This document shows, piece by piece, positions 10,655 through 20,425 of a stretch of DNA of 64,000 nt (its first letter is position 1; each line of letters begins with the position of its first letter). The notes beneath the pieces are model-generated. The model saw only the letters and a list, made by a program, of their open reading frames with translations, did no database searches and was not told the DNA's origin. Source of the stretch: Wolfiporia cocos (lineage: Eukaryota > Basidiomycota > Agaricomycetes > Polyporales > Phaeolaceae); contig JACCLO010000015.1 in NCBI GenBank assembly GCA_029448655.1, positions 992,001 to 1,056,000 on the forward strand, in the 5' to 3' direction. The translations under genes were made by a program, and so were the position numbers.

Positions 10655-10665
10655 AAGGTCGAGCT
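10655..10665 (+). promoter_or_regulatory. Predicted self-primer binding site
   Basis: AAGGTCGAGCT, starting one base after the 5' LTR, is the exact reverse complement of AGCTCGACCTT at the predicted transcript start (10476-10486). Complementarity is exactly 11 nt and stops on both sides. No TGG-type tRNA primer site is seen here. This is the layout of the self-primed Tf1/sushi retrotransposons, where the 5' end of the element RNA folds back to prime minus-strand DNA. Mirror at 33110-33120. Confidence 0.7.
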
Positions 10666-10697
10666 CTAACAAAGCTCACTCACCGAAGTGCAAGCCT

Positions 10698-12395
10698 ATG
10701 GAACGATTCGACCCGGATCTCCCGACCAGGTTGATTGAAATACTCCCCGAAGCATACCGATGAATCTCTTACGAAGAGAAATACGAGTGGAGAGATCCCC
10801 CAGCAGGATTCTTCACGAAAGGAGGATACCTCACCATCCCGTCCCCAGACAGGCTTTCGCCCACTTGGGTACAGGTTCCCCCATCTTCGAACAATCCCTG
10901 GGATCAGACACGCGCCGCGTTCGAGCGGTTTGGAACGGTCATTGATATTATGACACCGACGCTTGCCATCCACCGAGCTGATGGACAACAACAGGGAGGA
11001 CAGACGACGAACACCCCCTCCGCCGGAGGAACCATGGGTGTGGCAGGTACAGCCATGGGCGGCAGTACTATTCCAGGAAGCACAGGCGCAAGCCAGGGCA
11101 CAGGGGGAATGGCCCCTAACCCTCCGCCGACTAATAATCCGCTCCCTAGCCATCCTGTCGGAGCAAACCCCTCCGGAACAGGAATTCCTGGAGGAGGAGG
11201 CCTTCCTGGAGGGGGAGGTCCCCCAGGCGGTGCAGGAGGCGGAGGTCCCCCGGGCGGCAGCGGCAATCCAGCAGGCGGCGTGGGAGGCAATCCAACAGGA
11301 CCGCCAGGAGGTGGAGGCGGAGGCCCACCAGGAGGAGGAGGCCCACCAGGAGGAGGAGGCCCACCAGGAGGAGGAGGCCCACCAGGAGGAGGAGCCCCGC
11401 TAGGCTGGGGTGCTCAAGCCCCTCAGCCAGCCAGAGGAAATCGCATAAAGCTTGCCATCCCCGAGCCGTTCAAAGGGGAACGAAAGAAGCTACAGAGCTT
11501 CAAGAATGACTGCAACACCTGGTTCACCATGTTCGCAGCAGACTATCAGTCCGACGACCAGAAGATCCTCTTCATCATGTCATACATCAAGGGAAGCGAC
11601 CGGGTAAACCAATGGAAAGAAAACTACTACGCCAAATACACCGACCCGATCACCCGGGCGTTCGTGTTGCCCCCGCTGGCCCAGTTCAGCGCCGAATTTG
11701 ATGCAGCCTTCGAACCGATCGAAGAAAAACAAAAAACCAACGACGATCTCTTTGATCTCAAACAAGACAAGAAGAGCATCGACGATTTCAATATCGAATT
11801 CGACAACCTTGTAGGAAAAACAGGGTTAGACCGCGTACACTGCGACCCTCTCTTCGTCACAGCATACAAGAGAGCTATTTGACCCGCACTAGTAACCCAC
11901 ATCATAAACATCGTTCCCCCCGTCGTCACCCTTACCGAATGGATGAAACAAGCATCCATCAACGAAAACAATTATAACACCTTCATCAAGGGACGAGGGA
12001 ATGATAAGAAGAAGCCGCAATGGCGAGCCAAGGCCCAGAATACCTCGACCACAGCAGCCCCGACTAAAGATCCGAACGCGATGGATATCGATTGGATGTC
12101 CACAGAAGAACGTCGCAGGCTCCAAACCGAAGGACGCTGCTTCAACTGCAAGGAGAAGGGCCATCTCTCCAGCAACTGCCCCAAACGAAAGAAGAAACCC
12201 ACCACCAGGGGAAAAGCCCGGAAAGCCGAGGAAGACACCTCCACAACTCATATCGAGGAAGTCGAAGAAAACACAGATGATGAAGACAGTGACGGAGCAA
12301 CCGCCATAGAAGAAGCGGTCAATGCAATCAGGGTTCTCAAGGTTAAGAACCCCTCATACCTCGCCCAAATTCTCGACGAGCAGGATTTCGAGTAG
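10698..12395 (+). CDS. Gag polyprotein with zinc knuckle, two in-frame TGA
   Basis: One frame runs from ATG 10698 to TAG 12395, broken only by TGA at 10761-10763 and 11880-11882. Order: a short N-terminal exon-like part; a Gly/Pro-rich linker (nt 11150-11410, tandem GGGGPPG); a capsid-like region (LAIPEPFKGERKKLQSFKND, then NTWFTMFAADY and KILFIMSYIKGSDRVNQW) typical of gypsy Gag; a basic stretch; and the nucleocapsid zinc knuckle CFNCKEKGHLSSNC (CX2CX4HX4C) near nt 12140. Gag packages element RNA in cytoplasmic particles. Pol lies in the -1 frame and overlaps by 49 nt (12347-12395), but no canonical X XXY YYZ slip site was found there. The first methionine after the first TGA is at 10950. 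Confidence 0.85.
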
Positions 12396-15300
12396 GGAGG
12401 AAGCGCACGGTCTTACCTCCTGAAAGCGTAGCCCATGTAATTACATCGTATGAACGCGACAGGTCGCTATTCATCCCTATAACCCTGGAGCTGCAGAAAC
12501 CCGTGACAGTAAATGCCCTCATCGACTCGGGAGCTATGTCCTCCCTCATCCACCCAAAACTCGTCATTCGACACAGGATCCTGACCCGACCAATCAAGAA
12601 CCCCATCACCATTCGTAACGTTGATGAAACCATCAATAAAGACGGACAAATAGATCGAGAAGTAGTCCTCGCTATCAGGTACGGAGGAAAGAAACGCAAG
12701 GTCCGCTTCCTCGTCGGAAACATCGGAAAGGAAGACATGATCCTCGGATATAATTGGTTAAAAAGGGAAGGACCCAAAATCGATTGGGCCAAGGGAAAGG
12801 TCGATGTCACCCCTAATAAAACCCCAGAAAAAACCCGAAGCGCAGACGTCACTCTTCGCCTCGATACAGTCGAAATGACCATTACACCCGAAGGAAAACT
12901 ACCAACCCGCGGAACCGATGGAGCCATCGGCTACGACCTCTATGCCTCTAAACCAGAAGAGATAGCCCCCGGAGGATGGAAGGCAATCCCCACCGGAGTC
13001 CATATGGAAATCCTGAAGGGATCCTATGGAAGGATCGCCTCCCGATCGGGCCTCACTCTCAGGCACGGCCTGACAGTAGGAGGAGGCGTCATCGACCCCG
13101 ACTACAGAGGAGAGGTCCAAGTCATACTATTCAACCAATCGACGACCACCCACCGCATCATTCCTGGAATGAGGATTGCACAGATTATATTCGAGCAAGC
13201 CATAACCCCTGATATAATTCAGGTCGAAGAGCTCGACGAGACTAACCGAGGAGAGAAAGGCTTTGGCTCCACTGACAAAGAGGAAACACCAAAGGACCCT
13301 AGTTCAGAAGAACCCTCCGAAGAAGAACACCAACTCCTACGAAGGTTTATCAAAATGGAAAGGAAGCTGACTGCCCCGCGAACCGAGACCAAACACAGGT
13401 TCAGGAAAAGGATCGCGCAACTCTCCTGCATTCGAAAGGCTATGACCAAATCTCAAGAATTCGCGGGAATGACAGGAAAGAGCACTGACGAAACAATCCT
13501 CCCCGAGCACCTGAAGGACTTTGCGAAAGTCTTCAGCAAATCGGCAGCTGCCTCCTTCCCACCTTCGAGACCCTGGGACCATGCCATCGAACTAAAACCC
13601 GATTTCGTACCACGAGACTGCAAGGTTTATGCACTGTCCCCCAGGGAACAGAAAGCCATGGACGAATTCTTAAAAGAAAATCTCGCAAAAGGTTTTATCC
13701 GACCATCGAAGTCTCCAATGGCCTCCCCCGCTTTCTTTGTCCCGAAAAAAGATGGAGGCCTGAGACCCTGCCAAGACTACAGGTATCTGAACGAGGGAAC
13801 AATCAAGAACGCATATCCCTTACCCTTAATATCCGAACTTATCGAAAAGCTGAAGGGGGCGAAAATTTTCACCAAAATGGACCTGCGAGCAGGGTACAAT
13901 AATGTGCGGATCAAAGAAGGCGACCAATGGAAGGGTGCGTTCAAGACGAATGGAGGCCTCTACGAGCCCACTGTAATGTTCTTCGGAATGTGCAATTCGC
14001 CCGCTACATTCCAATCCATGATGAACGAAATCCTCAAGGAAGAAATAGCAGAGGGATGGGTGGTGGTGTACATGGACGACATCCTCATCTTTTCCCCAGA
14101 TCGGAATACACACCAAGAGCGAGAACGGCGAATTCTGCGGAAACTCGCCGACAACAAGTTGTTTGTGAAACCAGAGAAATGCGCTTTCGGAGTTGACAAG
14201 GTGGAATTCCTAGGGCTGGTAATCGCCCCAGGACACGTCCAGATGGACCCAGCCAAGCTCCAAGGGATTCGGAAGTGGCCCGCCCCACGGAATGTTAAGG
14301 GGGTCCGCTCCTTCCTAGGCTTCGCAAACTTCTACCGAAAATTCATTGATCATTACTCCACACATGCCCGACCACTCATCGACCTCACAAAGACTGCAAC
14401 CGGGAATGGTTTCAAGTGGACTGATTGAGAAGAGAAGGCCTTCGAATTCTTGAAGGGCCAATTCGTAAAAGCCCCGGCCTTGTCACTCCCCGATAAAACG
14501 AAACCATTTATCCTCGAAACAGATGCATCCCAGTACGCCCTTGGGGCGGTACTCAAACAGAAAGATGACGAAGGGAATGAACGGCCAGTAGGCTACCTCT
14601 CTCAATCCCTAACCGCAGCTGAACGAAACTATGAAATCTACGATTGGGGACTTCTCAGAATAGTCCGCGCTCTTGAAGAATGGCGCCACCTTCTAGAAGG
14701 AGCACCCCACCAGATTCTGATCAGAAGCGATCACCAGAACCTTACATATTGGCGAAGCGCTCAGAGATTGAATCGGCGACAGGCAAGATGGCACCTCCTG
14801 CTGTCCCAGTTTGACATCCGCCTACAGCACGTACCCGGAAAGAAATTAATAATGGCAGACACTCTCTCGCGTCTCCTGAACCTAGACGACTCGGCACATG
14901 ACAATGAAAACATCCTCATGTTACCCGACGAACTGTTTGTCCATGCCATCGAGATACCGATCATCGATCGGATCAAGATCGCGAAGCCTTTCGACCCGAT
15001 CGCGGAACAGGCTCTCCGCGCCCTGGAACAAGGAGAGACTGCCCCTTTAAGGACAGCAATGGAAGACTGGCAGTCCAGCGAAGGAGTCCTCTTGTACAAA
15101 GGACGAATGTATGTTCCCAGAGACCCTGCCCTGAGAAGGGATGTGGTCTCTAGATATCACGATCCAATCGCAGCAGGTCACCCCGGAATCTGGGGGACGA
15201 CGCTAAAAGTACAGGAACACTTCTGGTGGCCTGATCTCCGAAAAACGGTGGCAGAATACGTCAAAGGGTGCGCCATATGTCAGCAAATGAAACCCGACAG

Positions 15301-16411
15301 AAACCCGACGAAGCCGCCACTACAACTGATTCCGACAAAAAAGGATGCCCTCCCCTTTTCGCAATGCTCAGTTGACTTCATCACGGACCTTCCCCCGGTA
15401 GGGAAGTATGACTCGATCATGGTCATCATCGATCATGGGTCGTCCAAGGCGATATCGCTAACCCCATGCAGCAAGACCATCACCAGCGAAGGGGCAGCCG
15501 ACATATTCCATCGGCAAATCTATTCGAAGTACGGACTCCCCCCAAAAATCATATCCAATCGAGGACCGCAATTCGCGTCCAAGCTCTTCCAAGGACTCTG
15601 TAAAGTCCTTGGAATCGAGTCCGCCCTCAGCACGGCCTATCACCCACAGACAGACGGACAGACAGAAAGAATGAACCAACAAATCGAAGTCTACCTGCAC
15701 ATATACTGTATGAACGACCCAAGACTTTGGGCGACGCGATTGGCAGACGTAGAATTTGCTCACAACACACGAAGGACGGAGGGGCGGCCTGCCCCTACGG
15801 AAGTAATCATGGGATACATCCCGAGAGGATTACCAGACGAAGTTAAGACCACCCAGGTACCAGCAGCAGCTGACCGACTAAAAGCCGCACGAGAAGCAAG
15901 GGAAAAGGCAATTGCCGCTCATGAGCTAATGCAGAAGCGAATGGCAGAAAGGACCCTACGAGACCTCCCTAAGTTCGACAAAGGGGACAAGGTCTGGCTC
16001 GATGCCAAGAACCTCCACCTCCCATACGAATCTCGGAAGCTCGCCCCCAAAAGGGAGGGACCATTCACTATCACTGAAAAGCTTGGGAACGTAACTTATC
16101 GACTAGCCCTACCACCGCGATGGAAGGTACATCCGGTCTTCCATGCAGCCCTACTGAAGCCGTTCAATGAGACAAGGGTGCACGGACCCAATCATATGAA
16201 GCCGCCCCCGGTATTAGTCGACGGGGAAGCAGAGTACGAAGTCGAAGCCATCCTGAACCAACGACAATACCGAGGGAAGAAGCAATACCTCGTCCACTGG
16301 AAAGGCTACCCATCGGCAGAAGACTCATGGGAAGGCGAAGCCAGTTTAAAGAACTCCCTGGACGTCCTCAAGGAGTTTAAAAGCAAGAGGACGAAGACCA
16401 AGGCCCGGTGA
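12347..16411 (+). CDS. Pol polyprotein: PR-dUTPase-RT-RNaseH-IN-chromodomain, one in-frame TGA
   Basis: Open from 12347 (the true start depends on how it is reached from gag) to TGA 16411, broken only by TGA 14426-14428 between RT and RNase H. Domains in order: aspartic protease (ALIDSGA, nt 12515-12535); a complete trimeric dUTPase (GAIGYDLYA, GRIASRSGL, GVIDPDYRGEV, RIAQIIFE, RGEKGFGSTD; nt 12920-13280); reverse transcriptase with YMDD at 14069-14080; RNase H (FILETDASQYALGAVL, SDHQNLTYW); integrase zinc domain (H, H, CAIC near 15160-15290); integrase core (SVDFITDLP with Asp 15374-15376; SNRGPQF; QTDGQTER); and a chromodomain (EYEVEAILNQRQ, YLVHWKGYPSAEDSWEGE; nt 16225-16375). In gypsy integrases the SNRGPQF motif reads SDRGPQF and its Asp is catalytic. 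Here the codon 15557-15559 is AAT (Asn), so the integrase is probably inactive. Confidence 0.9.
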
Positions 16412-16980
16412 CACAGACTAACCTGTCTGTGGGACCCTGTACAACAGGGGAATCCTATAACGCAGTACAGGAAGGTGCGCGACCGCAATAGCGGTGAACT
16501 GTCGGCTGTACCCTAAGGAGGGACTCCTAGAGTCGACGTGTTGAGGCAGCGCACAGTCAAGTAAGACGAGATGGGCCCCCGGCCAGAGTCGCACACAGAA
16601 CGAAGATAGAAAGGGGCTATGCCCAATTGTCGAGAATCTTAGGAATGGGGAGTAAGCCCACATTCCGTCGTAATATATACATGAGCGATGTGCCTACTAG
16701 TACTGCCCTAAAGATGAGGCCTGTGCGCCATATCTACTGGGTCATGTGCTAAGTAACGCTACATGTAACTACTGTGACCATAACGTGAGTACCGGAGGCG
16801 CGCGCTACCCTACAGCGCTAACCTAGCGACCAGGTGACCTGTAATATCTGGGAGTGACGCTGGAGGTAGCTACGGCGTAGAGGCACGGCGTACGCCTAGC
16901 GCCGCACATACAACCTATAGCGAGGGAGTCTAAATTAACAAAGGAATAATTTGTGACACCCGGCAGGTCGAAGAAATAGC
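16412..16980 (+). other. Untranslated segment between pol and extra ORF
   Basis: 570 bp without coding potential. The part 16620-16800 is shared with the dispersed repeat at 4560-4860 and, more weakly, with 5310-5400 and the minus strand of 63060-63130. It is thus conserved among several elements and may be an RNA structure, packaging signal or promoter for the downstream ORF. Mirror at 26795-27363. Confidence 0.6.
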
Positions 16981-18060
16981 ATGTCGACGCCACTCCCTAC
17001 AACCAGCCCGTCTGAGCGACCTACCGCCCCAACGATGCGGCGATCCCTCGCAGTCCGCATGGGGTACCAGACAGGCAGGTGTTACGGCTGCTCGGAGGAT
17101 GCCCACGTCCGCACCAGACATGCGCTCACCTGGCACAGGTCCGACATCCCCCCCGGAGGGCAGGCGACCCCCTGGACCGATCGATTTGAACTCGTACAGG
17201 AACTCACCGACATATTCGACCAGTACCAGGACGTCACAGAGAGGATCGTCCAACTCGAGCGCACAGCCCTCCTCCAGCGACAGAGGCTCGGGCGGTGCAT
17301 CAGTCAGTGGATCGACCACCTCGGGGCGTCAACACCATCGCGAATCCGGTGAGCGTTTGCAGAGGTCGAAGCGGGCCCGCCCCGCCTACCACAAACGCGA
17401 AGCCCTGTCCCAGCCATGCCCCCCTGGTTACTCGACGACGGCGAGCTGGATCGAATCGCAGAACCATTCGATTTTATGGAACACAGTCATGTGGTACCTC
17501 GCGACGCTGCCGTACCGACCGCCCCCGCAGGACCTCGACCTCGAGAATCAGCGCGCCCTCCTCCGCATCCACGAGACGATGAACGATGCCCAGTTCGAGA
17601 GGGGTCGGGCAATGGTAGGGCTCCCCCCTCGCCGACCTCTGCAGCTGCTAGCGACGGAGTTAGCAACAGATCTCCATCAGTTGAGATCATTACCCGGGAG
17701 GAATGGGAGCGAGGGAGGGACGGATGGGACGAGTCCCTTTACCAGCTGCCTACCTGGCTCCGACAGCGTCTCTGGGCCCACCACCACCACCAGCGGTACG
17801 AATCAGGAGAGTATCTTCGCGCCGTTCCCTCAGCCCGCTCACCACCTCGACCATCCGCCGAGGAGCCCTGTCGTCGATGTGGTGGCCCCTGGCATTGGGT
17901 CCTCGACTGTCCTGATTACAGATGCCCCACCTGCAGAGTCACGCAGCCAGGACATCGCGTCGGCAAGTGCGCCTTATATCAGGTATGGATCCCCCCTCCG
18001 ACGCCTCCGCTCCCCGATACAGATGCGGGATACAACGACCCTGACCCGGAGGCCCTCTGA
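16981..18060 (+). CDS. Extra retroelement ORF with tandem zinc knuckles, one in-frame TGA
   Basis: Single frame of 359 sense codons from ATG 16981 to TGA 18060, broken only by TGA 17350-17352. The N-terminal part has CYGCSEDAHVRTRH, a possible metal-binding site, and a coiled-coil-like stretch (DIFDQYQDVTERIVQLERTA). The middle is Pro/Arg/Ser-rich. The C-terminus has CRRCGGPWHWVLDC (CX2CX4HX4C) followed by CPTCRVTQPGHRVGKC (CX2CX6HX4C), and an acidic tail. It lies between pol and the 3' LTR, where gypsy elements usually have nothing and errantiviruses have env; there is no signal peptide or membrane segment, so it is not env. The pattern suggests a nucleic-acid-binding, Gag-like or host-derived protein. 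Function unknown. Confidence 0.75.
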
Positions 18061-18101
18061 GTGGCCGTGAAGCTTGGATTTCATCGAGGGCGATGAAGGC
18101 T

Positions 18102-18115
18102 TGAAGGGGGGGTGA
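18102..18115 (+). promoter_or_regulatory. Polypurine tract
   Basis: TGAAGGGGGGGTGA directly before the 3' LTR: the plus-strand DNA primer in reverse transcription. Mirror at 25660-25673. Confidence 0.85.
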
Positions 18116-18658
18116 TGTTACGGTTCTACCAGGTACACTCGTATTATTCTGTTTGATGCCTCACCGTGTATGAGGACTTAGCGTTCAACCGCTGTACCCA
18201 GCGCTCTATTTCTAGGGGGCCTCCGCTCAACCGTAGGCCCTGTTTCATGTATAACAACCCTATGCCCACTCTCCGTGTCCGCATCTCGTTCTAGCTGATA
18301 TTCTGTGTCCAACCACAGTAGTTCCGTGTTTCATCTCTTGTTGCGCTCAACCGCAACACTTCTCCTTTATTACTTATATTGTTAGCCCGACGGACTTAAT
18401 AGTAGTAGTACCAAAGACACTATGACCCCGATTAACGAATCGCAGTATATAACCTGATGTAAATATCGGTCGAGTTCCTCAGCTCGACCTTGTTGAATTC
18501 AAGGATCTTATACTCGTTCTCAAAGGCTTGAGCAATTAAGCCTGCAGCTTGTATATCGACGCTCTGACTCAGAGGAGTCCGACGAGTAGTGCGCTACTCG
18601 ATACGCTGAGTAACTCGACTTAGTTATTTTGCGTTGAACGGATATTCGATCCGTAACA
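18116..18658 (+). repeat. 3' LTR
   Basis: 543 bp, four substitutions from the 5' LTR (ATTCTG for ATTCCG, AACCCT for AAACCT, ATATTG for ATATCG, TATATCG for TATACCG). Confidence 0.97.
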
Positions 18659-18663
18659 GTAGG

Positions 18664-19051
18664 CGGGGAAAAATGGATATCGCGAGACATCTTGTGGCGA
18701 GTACTAGGTCAAGCTATGGCCTGGGAAAGGTGCTGATTACAAGGTTAAATCCAATCAATCGATGCGAAGCAAATCGAGCTTTGTATTCTCTTCTTGGCTT
18801 ACCTGGCTCTGTGGATTGCTCGTAGTAATTGTAATGTTGATGTTAGTCGGCAGATAAATCGATCACAGTGGATATGGTACATGATGTATCTGATGGCGAT
18901 AGTTCGACTCTCAACAACGCATACAGACTGTAATCTCATTGGCGATAACTCTGAGGTATGACGCTCAACAGCAACATGTATTGAGTACTACCACAATGCA
19001 TGATTCTGTGGCACAAGTATAATGAGCACTATGCATAGGATTGGAGGGACC
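18664..19051. other. Intergenic, nothing recognised
   Basis: Host sequence on the far side of the retrotransposon insertion; no gene or repeat identified. Mirror at 24724-25111. Confidence 0.5.
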
Positions 19052-19259
19052 TCAGTCAATTATCTTAATCTGCCAACTGCCCTTCACTTAAGAAATCACA
19101 GTTGCGAGCTAGGTTTGCACGCAGATTAATCTGCTAGCTGTGGCAGATTAATCTACTGTGACAATAAAATGGTACATTCAGGATTCGAACCAAGGACCTT
19201 AGCACAGATGAGAATAACAGCATCGCAGCATACGTTAGCCAACTGAGCTACAGTGCAAC
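19052..19259 (-). repeat. tRNA-headed SINE-like copy A
   Basis: On the minus strand the head reads TGCACTGTAGCTCAGTTGG (A box) and 40 nt later GGTTCGAATCC (B box), the RNA polymerase III promoter pair. It is followed by a body ATTTTATTGTCACAG, GATTAATCTGC and an end GATAATTGACTGA. The tRNA acceptor strands do not pair, so it is tRNA-derived and not a working tRNA gene. Confidence 0.65.
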
Positions 19260-19536
19260 TAGTGTCTGCCCCATTTTAAGCAATATATAGAGTATTTTGT
19301 AAACTTCATTTTTGCAGTTTAATAATATAAATACAAATGAATCTGCCTCTAAAGACCTGTGATTCCAGTGTATTCAGCTTTCCCATGGTGAGTTGCTCCA
19401 GGTCAAGCATGGTAAATCAAGCTACCACTATCATTGATTTCTGTATGTGTGTTGGAGCAGTTAGTTGCCTTGATGATCTGCGAAAATTGTGTGTAAAATT
19501 TGCATTATATATATTTTGATTGGTCAAGGGTAACTG

Positions 19537-19743
19537 TTGCCACTATGGCTCAGTTGGCTAATTACACTGCGATGCTGTTATCCTCATCTGCGCTAACGTC
19601 CTTGGTTCGAATCCTGGATGTACCATTTTATTGTCACAGTAGATTAATCTGCCGCAGTTAGCAGATTAATCTGCGTGCAAACCTAGCTCGCAACTGCGAT
19701 TTCTTAAGCGAAGGGCAGTTGGCAGATTGCGATAATTGACTGA
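19537..19743 (+). repeat. tRNA-headed SINE-like copy B
   Basis: About 90 percent identical to copy A and in opposite orientation, head to head across 277 bp: TATGGCTCAGTTGGC, GGTTCGAATCC, then the same body ending GATAATTGACTGA. The pair could alternatively be one large fold-back element whose 208-bp arms contain the tRNA-like part; no target duplication was found to decide. Confidence 0.65.
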
Positions 19744-20425
19744 AACTCTACAGGATTGGGATGATGCTCACAATCTTGCGGGTGCAGGATGTAAAGACAA
19801 CAGAAAGCAAAAACAAAAGGGTGAGGATATTGGAATTCCGTGGCCGCAGTGGTGAATCTCCTTGCAGTCGAACGTAAGTGGGTTACAAACTGGCGACAAG
19901 CCACACTGCTTGCACCCTGCTTATGTACACTACCGGCAAAACTAACTACCCTGCTAGCTTGCCTGCTCGGACCTCCGCGGCTGCGCTCGTCATCACAACG
20001 ACCGCAAACCTCAAATTGAGGAGGGAGGATAGAAAGACAATGGCGGCATTGCTGAACCGTGCAGCAACGGCGGGAGGCCAGTGTGGCTAGCTTATGTAAG
20101 GCGTGGAGGCGCTCACGTGCGGTGTAAATTGTAAACAACTCCTGATGGTGGCGATCCGCACCTCCTCTATTTCACCGTAAGCTACAATCATTCACTGTTT
20201 AGCTCTCTATTTCATAGTGCCTCATACTCATTCATTACGGCTTCAACAGCGTGAACAAGTAGCAACACCTGTTGACCCTCAAACATCGAGGTACAGGGGT
20301 TGATGCACATCACCGTGCGGCGTCTATGTGACAGTGGCAAAGGGACATCTTGCTCGGAATAAAACATTAAAGGAAGCAAGCAGCAGTCTAAGACGGCCAG
20401 AGGCCGTCAAAATATTGTACTGGCG
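19744..20425. other. Upstream region of F-box gene
   Basis: No convincing coding frame. Contains CT-rich and AT-rich stretches before the F-box gene; presumably its promoter. Mirror at 23350-24031. Confidence 0.5.

Larger units (their letters stand above)
10111..18658 (+). mobile_element. Ty3/gypsy chromovirus-type LTR retrotransposon (8548 bp)
   Basis: Two 543-bp LTRs, 5-bp target duplication GTAGG (10106-10110 and 18659-18663), gag, pol in the order protease, dUTPase, RT, RNase H, integrase, chromodomain, an extra ORF, and a polypurine tract. The LTRs begin TGTTACGG and end CCGTAACA. They differ at four positions (three C/T), so the insertion is young. Coding regions contain four in-frame TGA codons (10761, 11880, 14426, 17350) and no in-frame TAA or TAG. 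The retained target duplication shows normal integration. dUTPase-bearing gypsy elements have been described in basidiomycetes (Phanerochaete). Confidence 0.97.

Noticed and set aside
12347..12395. Canonical -1 ribosomal slip heptamer at the gag/pol overlap
   Set aside because: None of the codon pairs in the 49-nt overlap fits X XXY YYZ in the gag frame.
16981..18060. env-like gene turning the element into an errantivirus
   Set aside because: No signal peptide, membrane segment or furin-like site; zinc knuckles point to nucleic-acid binding.
19150..19260. Functional tRNA gene
   Set aside because: A and B boxes are good but the acceptor stem does not pair and the sequence is embedded in a repeated body; called tRNA-derived repeat.
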